A DNA stretch of 10,680 nt from Caryophanales bacterium (GCA_021621525.1 JAJVUU010000059.1:1-10680), one strand, 5' to 3'. Shown: positions 1 through 7,078, numbered from the stretch's first letter. Notes: a model not told the origin generated them from the sequence alone. A program made the numbers and translations.

Positions 1-2294
1 GTAATAAGTTTATTTTCTGAATTATAGATAATTCTTAGTGCTTCAATTTCATCCTTGTGATCGTTTATATATTTTTCGAAATTTGCAATGAACGCCTTCG
101 ACGTTTCTATTGAAAATCCTCTAAATAACAATTCATCAGGCTTGTCAGGTGCAAAAACAAAATATCCTTTTTTCAATTCCAATAATTTATTTTTTGCATC
201 GGCGTTATAGATTAAGGCCGATATCAAATTATTTCTTTCTTGATTTGTGTCTGATGAACAATTAAACGGAGGCAACCCCCCACTATCCAAAGCATCTTTG
301 ATTTTTTCAGCAATCATTAATGGCGAATACCCAAAAGAAGTAATAAATTCATCTAGGTGTTTTTCAAATAAAGGATTGTCTATATATCGATTCGTTATCG
401 AGGAGCAATAGTCTCTAAGCAAAGCTAGATTTTCATCCGAAACATCTCCATGAGATAAATGCTCGAGCAAATCTTTTAAAGATAATTTTTTGAATCCACC
501 AGCTTTCGTCCGAGGAATTTGTTTTTCGCCTTTGGTAACTCCAACAGCGTCAACGACATAGAAGCATTCTTTGTAATCAGCGTTTGGCGTGACATCTTTC
601 AATTTGTCTTCGTTAATGGTTCGACATCCTCTCCCCTTCATTTGTGTGTACAAAACATCGGATTTAACATCTGCCATAAACATGACAATTTCCAATGGTT
701 TCACATCGGTTCCTGTAGCGACCAGCGTGACCGTAACCGCTATACGAAAATTCTTGTCAAATCTAAAGTTTCTAATCAATTGATTTGAATCGCCGGCGGA
801 ATAGGTGATTTTTTGTGCAAATCCATCAGGCAAAATGCCATCTTGAAATTTATCTTTGAATACATCATTTATGGCAGAAATGATTTCATCAGCATGCTTA
901 TCACTTTTTGCAAAAATTAACGTTTTAGGAATAAACTCCCATTTTTCTTCTCTTTCAGGATACAAATCGGTGTAAATCGAATCTCTAAAAGCTTTAAGCA
1001 CTTCTCTAATCTGGTTTCGATCAACCACCGATCTATCTAGAGCTTTACTCGTGTAAACAACATTTTCCCCAGGAATTGTAATATTTTCTTGTCCGGTTTT
1101 TTTAGTCACTTCGGTCAACTTTGTGTTTGCCTCAATCACTCCACCTTGAGACGTTCTCTTGGTTTCAATGTCGTAAATTCGAAATGGCACATTTACGCCA
1201 TCTAAAACGGAATCTTCATACGTGTATTTTTCAATTACATTATTATCAAAAAAAGCATAGGCCTCTGGAGTAGGCGTGGCCGTTAACCCCAAGATGGTTG
1301 CGCCTTTAAAATAATCTAAAACCGCACGCCATTTACCATAAATAGATCTATGACATTCATCGATAACAATAAATTTGAAATAATCAGGCGGAAGAGTTAA
1401 TTTATCGCCTAACACAACTGGTGGTTCTTGGCTATCGTCCTTAAAGAAGTCGTCGTTCTCATCATCATCGTCACCAATAAGACTATTTCCCGTTAGCACA
1501 GCAAACAGCTTCTGAATAGTAGAAATCACCACATCACCGGAAATATCTTCGCTTTTTCTTAATCTATTGATTGTATATAGAGAGCCTAACGTCTTTCTCT
1601 TTTCGGTTCTATCAAAAGTATTAAATTCGTTTTCGGTTTGCTTAGCCAAATTATTCCTATCTACCAAAAAGAGGACCCTATCAGTAGAAGTGTAATTGAG
1701 CAATCGATACGTTGCCAAACACGCCAAATACGTTTTCCCAGAGCCCGTTGCCAAAATAGCTAAGGCTCTCTTTTTGCTGTTAATTAAAGAATTTTCAAAA
1801 GAAACTTCGGCGTTATATTGGCAATCTCTCAACCCATTTTTTTCAATTCTTGGAAGTGCGCCATATAAAGAGGTCTCATTTATCAGTTTTAGCATCTTTT
1901 TTGGCGAATGAAATTCTTCGATTTCTTCATAGTCACCATTGGGATCAAGAAGATTTCTAAATAAAATTTTTTGGCCATTTGCTAGGTAGACAAGTGGAAT
2001 AAAACCGTTCTTCCATAACCCATACCAGCTCTTCGGATTATAAGCATAATTTTCTGCTTGTTGAGCCACTTCCTGCCCTAATTTGTTTTCTTCTCTCTTG
2101 GCTTCAATAACAGCAATGGCTTTATTATCAACATACAACAAATAATCACTTTCAGTCGTGCCAGACATCAAAGCTTCTTTCACTGCTTGTGGATGATTTG
2201 GAACGTAATCGGTGCGATCAACGATGTCCCAGCCAGAATCATTCAATTGTTTATCTATCTTTTTTCTTGCTAACTGCTCAGGAAGGTCTTCCAT
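1..2294 (-). CDS. hsdR: Type I restriction enzyme R subunit (HsdR), C-terminus cut by window edge
   Basis: An open frame runs from the ATG at 2294 to the left edge without a stop, giving about 764 residues. In order: a PD-(D/E)xK nuclease core (D50, E64, K66 in 'IEAK') followed by the QxxxY motif (Q79-Y83) typical of type I R subunits; Walker A 'ATGSGKT' at 182-188; DEAH-type motif II 'DECH' at 312-315; 'TATP' at 338-341; 'ATGTD' at 526-530; and 'QMKGRGCR' (motif VI) at 551-558. The remaining ~200 residues match the position of the EcoEI-type C-terminal domain. Known role: ATP-driven DNA translocation and cleavage within an HsdR2M2S complex. The first possible ATG (2300) overlaps the stop of the upstream regulator as ATGA, but GGGGGA at 2301-2306 is spaced 6 bases from the ATG at 2294, which I prefer. 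An acidic patch of Asp/Glu lies at residues 274-287. hsdM and hsdS are not seen and may lie beyond the left edge. AT-ending codons (AAA, ATT, GAT, TTA) dominate, unlike the neighbouring core genes. Confidence 0.95.
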   Translation of the reverse strand, partial: MEDLPEQLARKKIDKQLNDSGWDIVDRTDYVPNHPQAVKEALMSGTTESDYLLYVDNKAIAVIEAKREENKLGQEVAQQAENYAYNPKSWYGLWKNGFIPLVYLANGQKILFRNLLDPNGDYEEIEEFHSPKKMLKLINETSLYGALPRIEKNGLRDCQYNAEVSFENSLINSKKRALAILATGSGKTYLACLATYRLLNYTSTDRVLFLVDRNNLAKQTENEFNTFDRTEKRKTLGSLYTINRLRKSEDISGDVVISTIQKLFAVLTGNSLIGDDDDENDDFFKDDSQEPPVVLGDKLTLPPDYFKFIVIDECHRSIYGKWRAVLDYFKGATILGLTATPTPEAYAFFDNNVIEKYTYEDSVLDGVNVPFRIYDIETKRTSQGGVIEANTKLTEVTKKTGQENITIPGENVVYTSKALDRSVVDRNQIREVLKAFRDSIYTDLYPEREEKWEFIPKTLIFAKSDKHADEIISAINDVFKDKFQDGILPDGFAQKITYSAGDSNQLIRNFRFDKNFRIAVTVTLVATGTDVKPLEIVMFMADVKSDVLYTQMKGRGCRTINEDKLKDVTPNADYKECFYVVDAVGVTKGEKQIPRTKAGGFKKLSLKDLLEHLSHGDVSDENLALLRDYCSSITNRYIDNPLFEKHLDEFITSFGYSPLMIAEKIKDALDSGGLPPFNCSSDTNQERNNLISALIYNADAKNKLLELKKGYFVFAPDKPDELLFRGFSIETSKAFIANFEKYINDHKDEIEALRIIYNSENKLI

Positions 2295-2296
2295 AA

Positions 2297-2488
2297 TCAT
2301 TCCCCCACTTCAATATTGTATTTTTCAAAATAAGGAGCAAGCTTTCTTTTCAATTTTGTCGTTGGTTTAAACTTACCTGCTTCCCAACGATTAACCGTGG
2401 CAAAAGAAACGCCGAATAATTCACCAAATTCAGTTTGTGTAAGTATCAATTTATTGCGCAATTTCTTGATTGCCTCAGAGTAAGTCAT
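2297..2488 (-). CDS. Small XRE-family HTH regulator upstream of hsdR
   Basis: A 63-residue protein made almost entirely of one Cro/C1-type helix-turn-helix. The sequence 'LTQTEFGELFGVS' (14-28 region) gives helices 2-3, and 'FATVNRWEAGKFKP' is the recognition helix plus the W-E-x-G signature of the family. A good Shine-Dalgarno AGGAGA (2496-2501) sits 7 bases before the ATG. The stop codon overlaps the first ATG of hsdR, so the two genes are almost certainly co-transcribed and translationally coupled. Size, position and domain resemble controller (C) proteins of restriction-modification systems, which time expression of the nuclease after entry into a new host. That role is inferred. It could instead be a simple autorepressor or an orphan regulator. 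Its basic tail (KLKRKLAPYFEKY) could form one further helix; no dimerisation domain beyond the HTH bundle is evident. Confidence 0.88.
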   Translation of the reverse strand: MTYSEAIKKLRNKLILTQTEFGELFGVSFATVNRWEAGKFKPTTKLKRKLAPYFEKYNIEVGE

Positions 2489-2522
2489 ACAATGCTCTCC
2501 TATTTTCGTCGCTTATGATATA

Positions 2523-2551
2523 AATATAGCACTTTTTGAGTTAACTTTCAA
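2523..2551 (-). promoter_or_regulatory. Promoter of the XRE-hsdR operon with possible operator
   Basis: Reading the minus strand, TTGAAA (2551-2546) and TATATT (2528-2523) are separated by exactly 17 bases, each matching the sigma-A consensus at 5 of 6 positions. Transcription would begin near 2516, leaving a leader of about 28 bases with a good ribosome site. An 8-bp perfect palindrome, AGTTAACT (2539-2546), lies between the boxes and touches the -35 box, a sensible place for autoregulation by the XRE protein. The operator role is inference. Confidence 0.75.
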
Positions 2552-2971
2552 TCGTGTAAGTGGATAGAAATCACATCAAAAATTCCCGCTTATTTAAGCA
2601 GATTCCATTTTTCTTAGCCTATTTTTCGAAGGGAAGGCAAAGGTTTTCGCCGTTTTTTGGCTTTTCAATCAAACTATACCCCCGTTTTTGCACCTTTTTA
2701 GGCTTAAAATTGGTTTCCCTGGTTGGGTGTGTAGTTGCACTGTATCCCGAAAATGCAAAAAATCGAGAAATCGTGATTTTTCGAAAAATGCGATAAATAC
2801 GGGCTTTTTGACCTGTTCCTTCCATCGTGTACAGATACCCCTCACCTGTTCCCGTGTCGTTACGAGGTAGGATGGGTGTTCATTTTGAGAGTGGATTTGT
2901 TTCCCCATACTAGTAAAGGCCATATTTTTATCGCTTTACCGGGTTTTGGACGATTTTTTCAACAAAAAAGA
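2552..2971. other. Gene-free stretch between the rlmCD-type terminator and the XRE promoter
   Basis: About 420 bases with no gene I can support. The open frames present (60-84 codons, for example minus 2619-2825 and 2669-2923) lack Shine-Dalgarno sequences and recognisable motifs, and overlap one another on both strands. The sequence is rich in T5-T6 and A5-A6 runs and repeats short words such as TTTTTCG/CGAAAAA. A pair of CCTGTTCC words lies about 30 bases apart (near 2813 and 2846). An imperfect inverted repeat, CGAGAAATC and GATTTTTCG, occurs around 2763-2782 with a very short loop. It marks the join between the AT-rich restriction block and the core operon, so it may contain decayed sequence from an insertion. 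No transposase, attachment site or tRNA was seen. Confidence 0.5.
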
Positions 2972-3004
2972 GGATTTCCTTCATTTTTAGAAAGAAGGAA
3001 ATCC
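2972..3004 (-). terminator. Intrinsic terminator of the flavoprotein-DUF5677-rlmCD operon
   Basis: A perfect 11-bp inverted repeat, GGATTTCCTTC (2972-2982) and GAAGGAAATCC (2994-3004), has an 11-base loop. On the minus strand it is followed by TCTTTTTTG, the U-tract expected for termination. It lies 29 bases beyond the methyltransferase stop codon. On the plus strand a shorter T-run (near 3010) also follows, so it may work in both directions. A small CGGC/GCCG hairpin overlapping the stop codon (3023-3038) may be part of the same termination region. Confidence 0.9.
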
Positions 3005-3032
3005 GTCAATTTTTATCGATTTTCGGCCTTTT

Positions 3033-4379
3033 TCAGCCGTTTTTACGACTTAGCAACACCACAGTCTCAACATGCATACTTGAAGGAAACATGTCCACTG
3101 GCTGGACCTTGACGACCTGATAGGAATCCTTGAACAGTTTCAAGTCCCTGGCCAAAGTCACAGGGTCGCAGGATACATAGACGACCCTCTTTGGTGCGAT
3201 GCGCTTGACGGCGGAGATAAACTCAGGTGTAGATCCCTTCCTTGGAGGATCCATGATGACAAGGGAGAACTTCTTATCCGTCTGAAGCATATACTTCGTA
3301 CAGTCGCCTTTGATGAAATGAGCATTGGTGATGTTGTTCATCCTGGCATTGAGGATGGCATCATGGACGGCATCGGCGACGATTTCGACACCGGTCATTT
3401 CCTTGACCTTGTCGGCAAGGCAGAGTCCGATCGTACCAGTTCCGCAATAGGCATCCAAGACAGTGTCGTCCTTTTTCAAGTCGGCAAATTCGATAGCCTT
3501 CCCATAGAGGGTTTCAATCTGATGGGAATTGACCTGATAGAAGGACTGGGTGGAAATCAGGAACTTCTTATCAAAGATCTTGTCCTGGATCTTGGTATGT
3601 CCATATACCGGGACATCCCTTTCACCGAGGATGACGTTGGTCTTCCTATCATTGATGTTGAGGACAAGGCCGACGACCTGAGGTACCTTCTTCATGAGCT
3701 CCTTGGCAAATTCCTTGATTCCCCGGATGTCACTTCTGGTGACGATCAAGGTGACCAAAGCCTGATCCTGGGCCGTGTTGGTCTTGATGAGGATATGCCT
3801 TATCAGACCGAACTGGGCATCCTCATGGTATGGAGTATAGCCATACTTCTCAAACATGGAAACCAGGATGGAAGTGATCTTGTTGGAAAGCAGGCCTTCC
3901 ATCAGACAATCATCGACACCGATGAGATTGTGCGTCCCTGCCTGATAGAAGCCCGCCTTGATTTTCTTTTTCTTGTTGTCGAAGCGGACAGGTTTCTGGA
4001 CCTTGTTACGGAACCTCGTCGGCTGTTCAAGACCGAGGCAGGGCTCTACGTCAATGTCGATGAGAGCAAACTTATGCAGAAGGTCCTTGACCTTCTGCGT
4101 CTTATATTCGAGCTGCTTGGCATAACTGAGGTGCATGATCTGACATCCGCCGCAGTTAGGATAATACTTGCATTCGGGATGAACCCTGTCAGGGCTGTCC
4201 GTATATCGTCTGACGACTTTTGCCTTGGATAGTTTTCCAAACCTGAAATCCGTCTCGACATCCGCTTCCTCTCCCGGAAGAAGATTGTCAAGGAAACAGG
4301 TCGTGTTGTCGATTCTGACGATTCCTTTGCCGAAATCATCCAGTCCTACACAGGTGGTTCGTGTGATTCTTCTACTCAT
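3033..4379 (-). CDS. rlmCD: 23S rRNA (uracil-C5)-methyltransferase, RumA/RlmCD family
   Basis: A 448-residue protein that transfers a methyl group from S-adenosylmethionine to C5 of uracil in 23S rRNA. In B. subtilis one enzyme of this family (RlmCD) modifies both U747 and U1939; in E. coli RlmD (RumA) acts on U1939. Visible parts in order: an N-terminal TRAM-like domain (residues 1-60, 'GLDDFGKGIVR'); four cysteines for a [4Fe-4S] cluster (C70, C76, C79 in 'CKYYPNCGGC', and C158); the SAM-binding loop 'DAYCGTGTIGL' from D309; 'DPPRKG' at 377-382; and the nucleophilic cysteine C404 in 'YVSCDP'. The frame is open back to 4427, but I chose the ATG at 4379 because AAGGA (4388-4392) is 8 bases upstream and the TRAM domain starts right after it. 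It overlaps the preceding gene by 8 bases, indicating coupled translation. Which uracil it targets cannot be told from sequence alone. Confidence 0.93.
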   Translation of the reverse strand: MSRRITRTTCVGLDDFGKGIVRIDNTTCFLDNLLPGEEADVETDFRFGKLSKAKVVRRYTDSPDRVHPECKYYPNCGGCQIMHLSYAKQLEYKTQKVKDLLHKFALIDIDVEPCLGLEQPTRFRNKVQKPVRFDNKKKKIKAGFYQAGTHNLIGVDDCLMEGLLSNKITSILVSMFEKYGYTPYHEDAQFGLIRHILIKTNTAQDQALVTLIVTRSDIRGIKEFAKELMKKVPQVVGLVLNINDRKTNVILGERDVPVYGHTKIQDKIFDKKFLISTQSFYQVNSHQIETLYGKAIEFADLKKDDTVLDAYCGTGTIGLCLADKVKEMTGVEIVADAVHDAILNARMNNITNAHFIKGDCTKYMLQTDKKFSLVIMDPPRKGSTPEFISAVKRIAPKRVVYVSCDPVTLARDLKLFKDSYQVVKVQPVDMFPSSMHVETVVLLSRKNG

Positions 4380-5517
4380 TCTTGCTGTCCTTGTCTTCCG
4401 AAATGACATCCTCTTCGAGGAAGTCATCCGGACTATAGATTTTCCTGGAAATCAAGGATACGTCGCTGATGACTTCCTTGACGAGGGTATCCACACTTGG
4501 ATTAACCTTGAAATAATTAATCATATAGTCATGATACATCCAGAAGATCCTTTCACAGCTCTGATAGATCATATGGAAGGCGATATCCTTGCAGGATTCG
4601 TCGTTCGCATAGAAGAAGACAGAGCTGGAATGGGTGATCTCACTGGATAGTTCATAAACCTTGGCATATTCAGTATGTTTGGCAATCCTCTCAACGCCAT
4701 CTCGGAAGTTGAGCTTTGCCATCTTGTCATTGTCATCCCAGGATGGATGTTCATAGAGCCATCCATATTCGATGAACTTCTTCATATCCTTGCTCTTGAG
4801 TCCGTGTTTGCGCATCTCCGACTTGATGACGTCGAAGGCCGCATCGAGCTGCTCCTTGGTATAGATGCCAAGAGGATTGCGGAAATAATTGTTATAGGCG
4901 ATATGGTTGACATAGCTCTCCCTGGTCACGTCTCCTCCCGAGATGAGAAGTTGGATGATGCATTCGCTCTCATGGATGGTCCTCCAGGAGACGAAGGCGT
5001 CAGGATAAAGGCCGAGCTCAAGCATCTTGGCAGCGCCCAGGATTTTTCTGAAGAGCGTCTCAAAGAGGTCGTTCATCAAGGAATAGGACGGATCAGACCT
5101 GGCAAAGGGTCTGTTGATGTTTTCAAAGACCATGCCGGCACTGTTCAATGTCGAGATGATGGGGTCATAATAGGGGTAGATTCCTTCAGTCTCCGTCTGC
5201 ATCCTGATTTCATCTTCCCTGTGGGAAAGATATTTTCGGGCAGCCTTCTGACCCATGTCGGAATAGTCGATCTTTGAAGAACTTTCCACCTCATAACGCT
5301 TATGGAAGTTCCATTCACCGATGCAATAGTCCACCAACTGACCCAGGGCGTATTTCTTGTCCGATTCCGATAGATTCTGCTCCGTCTTGGCATCCTTGGT
5401 AATTTCCAAAGCAGCACGATAGATTTTTTCGATGTCGAATTCGTCCACGTTGGCATTGCGTTTGGCAATCTGGCTGTCAAAGATGATGCCGACTTCATTA
5501 TCCTGTTCAAATACCAT
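4372..5517 (-). CDS. DUF5677-like protein of unknown function
   Basis: A 381-residue protein with no signal peptide or membrane segment, probably cytoplasmic and largely helical. The middle to C-terminal part resembles DUF5677-type proteins: 'LFRKILGAAKMLELGLYPDAF' (155-175), then 'RTIHE' (R179, E183), and 'YELSSEITHSS' (288-298) with a conserved-looking histidine H296. Residues 1-120 are charged and less characteristic, and the C-terminal ~20 residues are acidic (EED...SEDKDSKNE). No catalytic function is established from what I can see. I chose the ATG at 5517, with GGAGGG at 5523-5528, over upstream in-frame codons inside the flavoprotein gene. The gene overlaps the upstream gene by 11 bases and the downstream methyltransferase by 8, so its dose is tied to both. 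The family assignment is from memory of its pattern and is moderate at best; that the gene is real is near certain. Confidence 0.85.
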   Translation of the reverse strand: MVFEQDNEVGIIFDSQIAKRNANVDEFDIEKIYRAALEITKDAKTEQNLSESDKKYALGQLVDYCIGEWNFHKRYEVESSSKIDYSDMGQKAARKYLSHREDEIRMQTETEGIYPYYDPIISTLNSAGMVFENINRPFARSDPSYSLMNDLFETLFRKILGAAKMLELGLYPDAFVSWRTIHESECIIQLLISGGDVTRESYVNHIAYNNYFRNPLGIYTKEQLDAAFDVIKSEMRKHGLKSKDMKKFIEYGWLYEHPSWDDNDKMAKLNFRDGVERIAKHTEYAKVYELSSEITHSSSVFFYANDESCKDIAFHMIYQSCERIFWMYHDYMINYFKVNPSVDTLVKEVISDVSLISRKIYSPDDFLEEDVISEDKDSKNE

Positions 5518-6610
5518 GGTTTCCCTCCAATTCTTTCCCGACTCTATAGCCTTCGATGAAGGCACTTCCGATGTGATAGCCTCCGCAGATGAAATTGACA
5601 TCAAGCATCTCACCCAGGGCGTAGATATGACAATCCTTCTTCAAAGACAAAGTCTGAGGATTGATTTCTGCAAGGCGGATTCCACCATGGCTGGCTTGGG
5701 ATTCCTCAAAGGGATAAAGCTCACGGAACGTGAATTTCAAAGGAGCACGTGGGCTGATTCCGTTCTCGGAGAGGTATCTTCTCAGAAAGAAAGGATAGCA
5801 GGAAAGCAGAGTTTCCTCTTTCAAGCCTGCGGCATAATCAAAGACATATTCGAACTTCTTCCCATCTTTTTCATCGAGAAGAAATTTCGTCGAATCAAAC
5901 AGGGCGATTCCGGAAAGACCGTCATCCTTGAACAGAAGTTCTCCTTCTTCATGATAAATTTCCTTGCCATCAGATAGAAGATGAAGGCATCCCCGGAGTC
6001 TCTGCCTGGCAAGATAGGCAGGGATTCTCTCCCTTGTCCTCACAGGACAAAGCATCGGCTTGAAAGGGATATAGGAGACACCTAGATCATCCATGAGTCC
6101 ATAGCTGAAATCCTTCCTGTCAAAGCTTCTGCCACCGGTAGCGATGACTAGGTCGACATAGGAAAAGACACTGCCGTCTTCAGCATAGACAAGCCTGTTT
6201 TCTCTGTCGATGTGGATTGCTTTCTTATAGAGTATGGATACACCCTTCATCTTATCAAGAAGGAAGGCATGCAAGCATTCACTCCTACGGAAAAAAGGAT
6301 AGTATAGTCTTCCTTCCTTGGTATAGGCAAAGCCTTCCTTGGAAAGGTATTCCAGGAAATCCTTGGCATAGTCATGTCTGGAATCCCTGAAGAGGAAGTC
6401 ATATTCCGGAAACAGGCCTTCCTGAAGCAGATCCACATTGAAGAAATTCGCTCTGCCATTACCGGATACAAGGATTCTCCTACCGATGGAATTGACCTTG
6501 GAAGGCTTCTCAAGCAACGTCACATCGCGACCTTTGCAAGCCAAAATGGACGCCATGATTCCGGCAGGTCCACCTCCGATGACAAGGACGTCTGAAGATA
6601 CTTTCGGCAC
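5507..6610 (-). CDS. BaiN/HI0933-family NAD(P)/FAD-dependent oxidoreductase
   Basis: A 367-residue flavoprotein. The FAD-binding Rossmann motif 'VIGGGPAGIMAS' is at 10-21, and 'VTLLEK' supplies the acidic end of beta-2. 'LVIATGGRSFDRKDFSYGL' in the middle is the family's ATGG motif. Near the C-terminus 'GEMLDVNFICGGYHIGSAF' (from about 333) matches the GE-x-LDV-x-x-x-x-GGYN signature. BaiN from Clostridium scindens acts in bile-acid 7-dehydroxylation, but most family members are housekeeping proteins of uncertain substrate, so no specific reaction is claimed. The frame could begin at a GTG at 6655, but that codon lies in the U-tail of the rpsO terminator. I chose the GTG at 6610, which gives an N-terminus ending 4-5 residues before the Rossmann strand. 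TATAAT lies only 6 bases upstream and no ribosome site is present, so the mRNA is probably leaderless. It is the first gene of the three-gene minus-strand operon. Confidence 0.9.
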   Translation of the reverse strand: MPKVSSDVLVIGGGPAGIMASILACKGRDVTLLEKPSKVNSIGRRILVSGNGRANFFNVDLLQEGLFPEYDFLFRDSRHDYAKDFLEYLSKEGFAYTKEGRLYYPFFRRSECLHAFLLDKMKGVSILYKKAIHIDRENRLVYAEDGSVFSYVDLVIATGGRSFDRKDFSYGLMDDLGVSYIPFKPMLCPVRTRERIPAYLARQRLRGCLHLLSDGKEIYHEEGELLFKDDGLSGIALFDSTKFLLDEKDGKKFEYVFDYAAGLKEETLLSCYPFFLRRYLSENGISPRAPLKFTFRELYPFEESQASHGGIRLAEINPQTLSLKKDCHIYALGEMLDVNFICGGYHIGSAFIEGYRVGKELEGNHGI

Positions 6611-6616
6611 AGATTG

Positions 6617-6644
6617 ATTATACAAGGAAAAGCATGCAAAACAA
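6617..6644 (-). promoter_or_regulatory. Promoter of the flavoprotein operon (leaderless start)
   Basis: On the minus strand a perfect TATAAT (6622-6617) is preceded at 16 bases by TTGTTT (6644-6639), a half-match to the -35 box. The last base of the -10 box is 6 bases from the GTG at 6610, so the expected transcription start is at or next to the start codon. It lies just downstream of the rpsO terminator, as expected for a new transcription unit. Confidence 0.7.
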
Positions 6645-6652
6645 AGCCATGT

Positions 6653-6680
6653 CACAACAAAAGCTCCCTTGCGGGAGCTT
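6653..6680 (-). terminator. Intrinsic terminator of rpsO
   Basis: An 8-bp perfect stem, AAGCTCCC (6661-6668) with GGGAGCTT (6673-6680), is closed on the minus strand by a GCAA tetraloop of the stable GNRA type. It is followed there by TTGTTGT as the U-rich tail. It lies 12 bases after the rpsO stop codon and separates rpsO from the flavoprotein operon. Confidence 0.88.
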
Positions 6681-6692
6681 CTTGAAGCGGTT

Positions 6693-6962
6693 TTACTTCT
6701 TCAGGCCAAGCTTGGCGATGAGAGCGTTGTACTTTTCGACATCCGTTCTCTTGAGATAGCTGAGAAGATTCTTCCTTCTGGCAATCTTGATGTCCATACC
6801 ACGCTTGGAAGAGTAGTCATGCTTGTTGAGGGTCATGTGGACCGTCAGCTTCTTGATCTGCTCCGTAAGGATGGCGACCTGGACTTCGACGGAACCAGTG
6901 TCCTTCTCATCTCTGCGATTGCTTTCAATCGCCTTCGTCTTTTCTTCTTTTGTAAGAGCCAT
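6693..6962 (-). CDS. rpsO: 30S ribosomal protein S15
   Basis: 89 residues, the standard length for S15, a primary binder of the 16S rRNA central domain. Clear family features are 'TGSVEVQVAILTEQI' (22-36; the usual form is TGSPEVQ), 'LTVHM', 'NKHDYSSKRGM' and the C-terminal 'ARRKNLLSYLKRTDVEKY'. The commonly seen His-His pair in 'KDHHSRRG' is Tyr-Ser here, a variation I believe also occurs in some other Firmicutes and Mollicutes. The start is fixed by the family N-terminus 'MALTKEEK' and a GAGGT ribosome site (6971-6975) 8 bases upstream. The gene stands alone: its own promoter (7051-7078), a leader of about 80 bases and its own terminator. In several bacteria S15 represses its own translation by binding its leader; the hairpin described separately is a candidate for that. 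Confidence 0.98.
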   Translation of the reverse strand: MALTKEEKTKAIESNRRDEKDTGSVEVQVAILTEQIKKLTVHMTLNKHDYSSKRGMDIKIARRKNLLSYLKRTDVEKYNALIAKLGLKK

Positions 6963-7000
6963 TTTTCTTTACCTCATTTCTCTCTACCGATACATCCAGC

Positions 7001-7029
7001 ACAGGGTGAATATGAGGATCGTGCCCTGT
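7001..7029 (-). promoter_or_regulatory. Hairpin in the rpsO leader, candidate S15 autoregulatory site
   Basis: In the ~80-base leader, ACAGGG and CCCTGT (7024-7029 and 7001-7006) can form a 6-bp stem with a 17-base loop. GCAC/GTGC segments overlapping the same arms (6999-7002 and 7021-7024) allow a different pairing, so two exclusive folds or a pseudoknot are possible. S15 autoregulation through leader RNA is well documented in other bacteria, but the folds vary by lineage. The regulatory role here is inference from position and pairing. Confidence 0.4.
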
Positions 7030-7050
7030 TCCAGAAAATACGGCTTGAAT

Positions 7051-7078
7051 ATTATAATCGAACCTATCCTTGATTCAA
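7051..7078 (-). promoter_or_regulatory. Promoter of rpsO
   Basis: On the minus strand TTGAAT (7078-7073) and a perfect TATAAT (7056-7051) are separated by 16 bases. Predicted transcription start is near 7044, about 80 bases before the rpsO ATG. The -35 element overlaps a TTCAA/TTGAA inverted repeat (7074-7089). Confidence 0.75.

Noticed and set aside
2619..2923. Two overlapping minus-strand frames of 68 and 84 codons in the spacer
   Set aside because: No Shine-Dalgarno, no motif, and mutual overlap; reported only as a gene-free stretch.
3318..4232. A 304-codon open frame on the plus strand
   Set aside because: It lies fully antisense to the methyltransferase, has no recognised motif or ribosome site, and arises from codon bias of the real gene.
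4675..5277. A 200-codon open frame on the plus strand
   Set aside because: Antisense shadow of the DUF5677-like gene; no ribosome site or family motif.
6611..6655. Earlier GTG start for the flavoprotein (adding 15 residues)
   Set aside because: It would lie in the U-tail of the rpsO terminator, upstream of the TATAAT box, and would add a Cys/Phe-rich tail not typical of the family.
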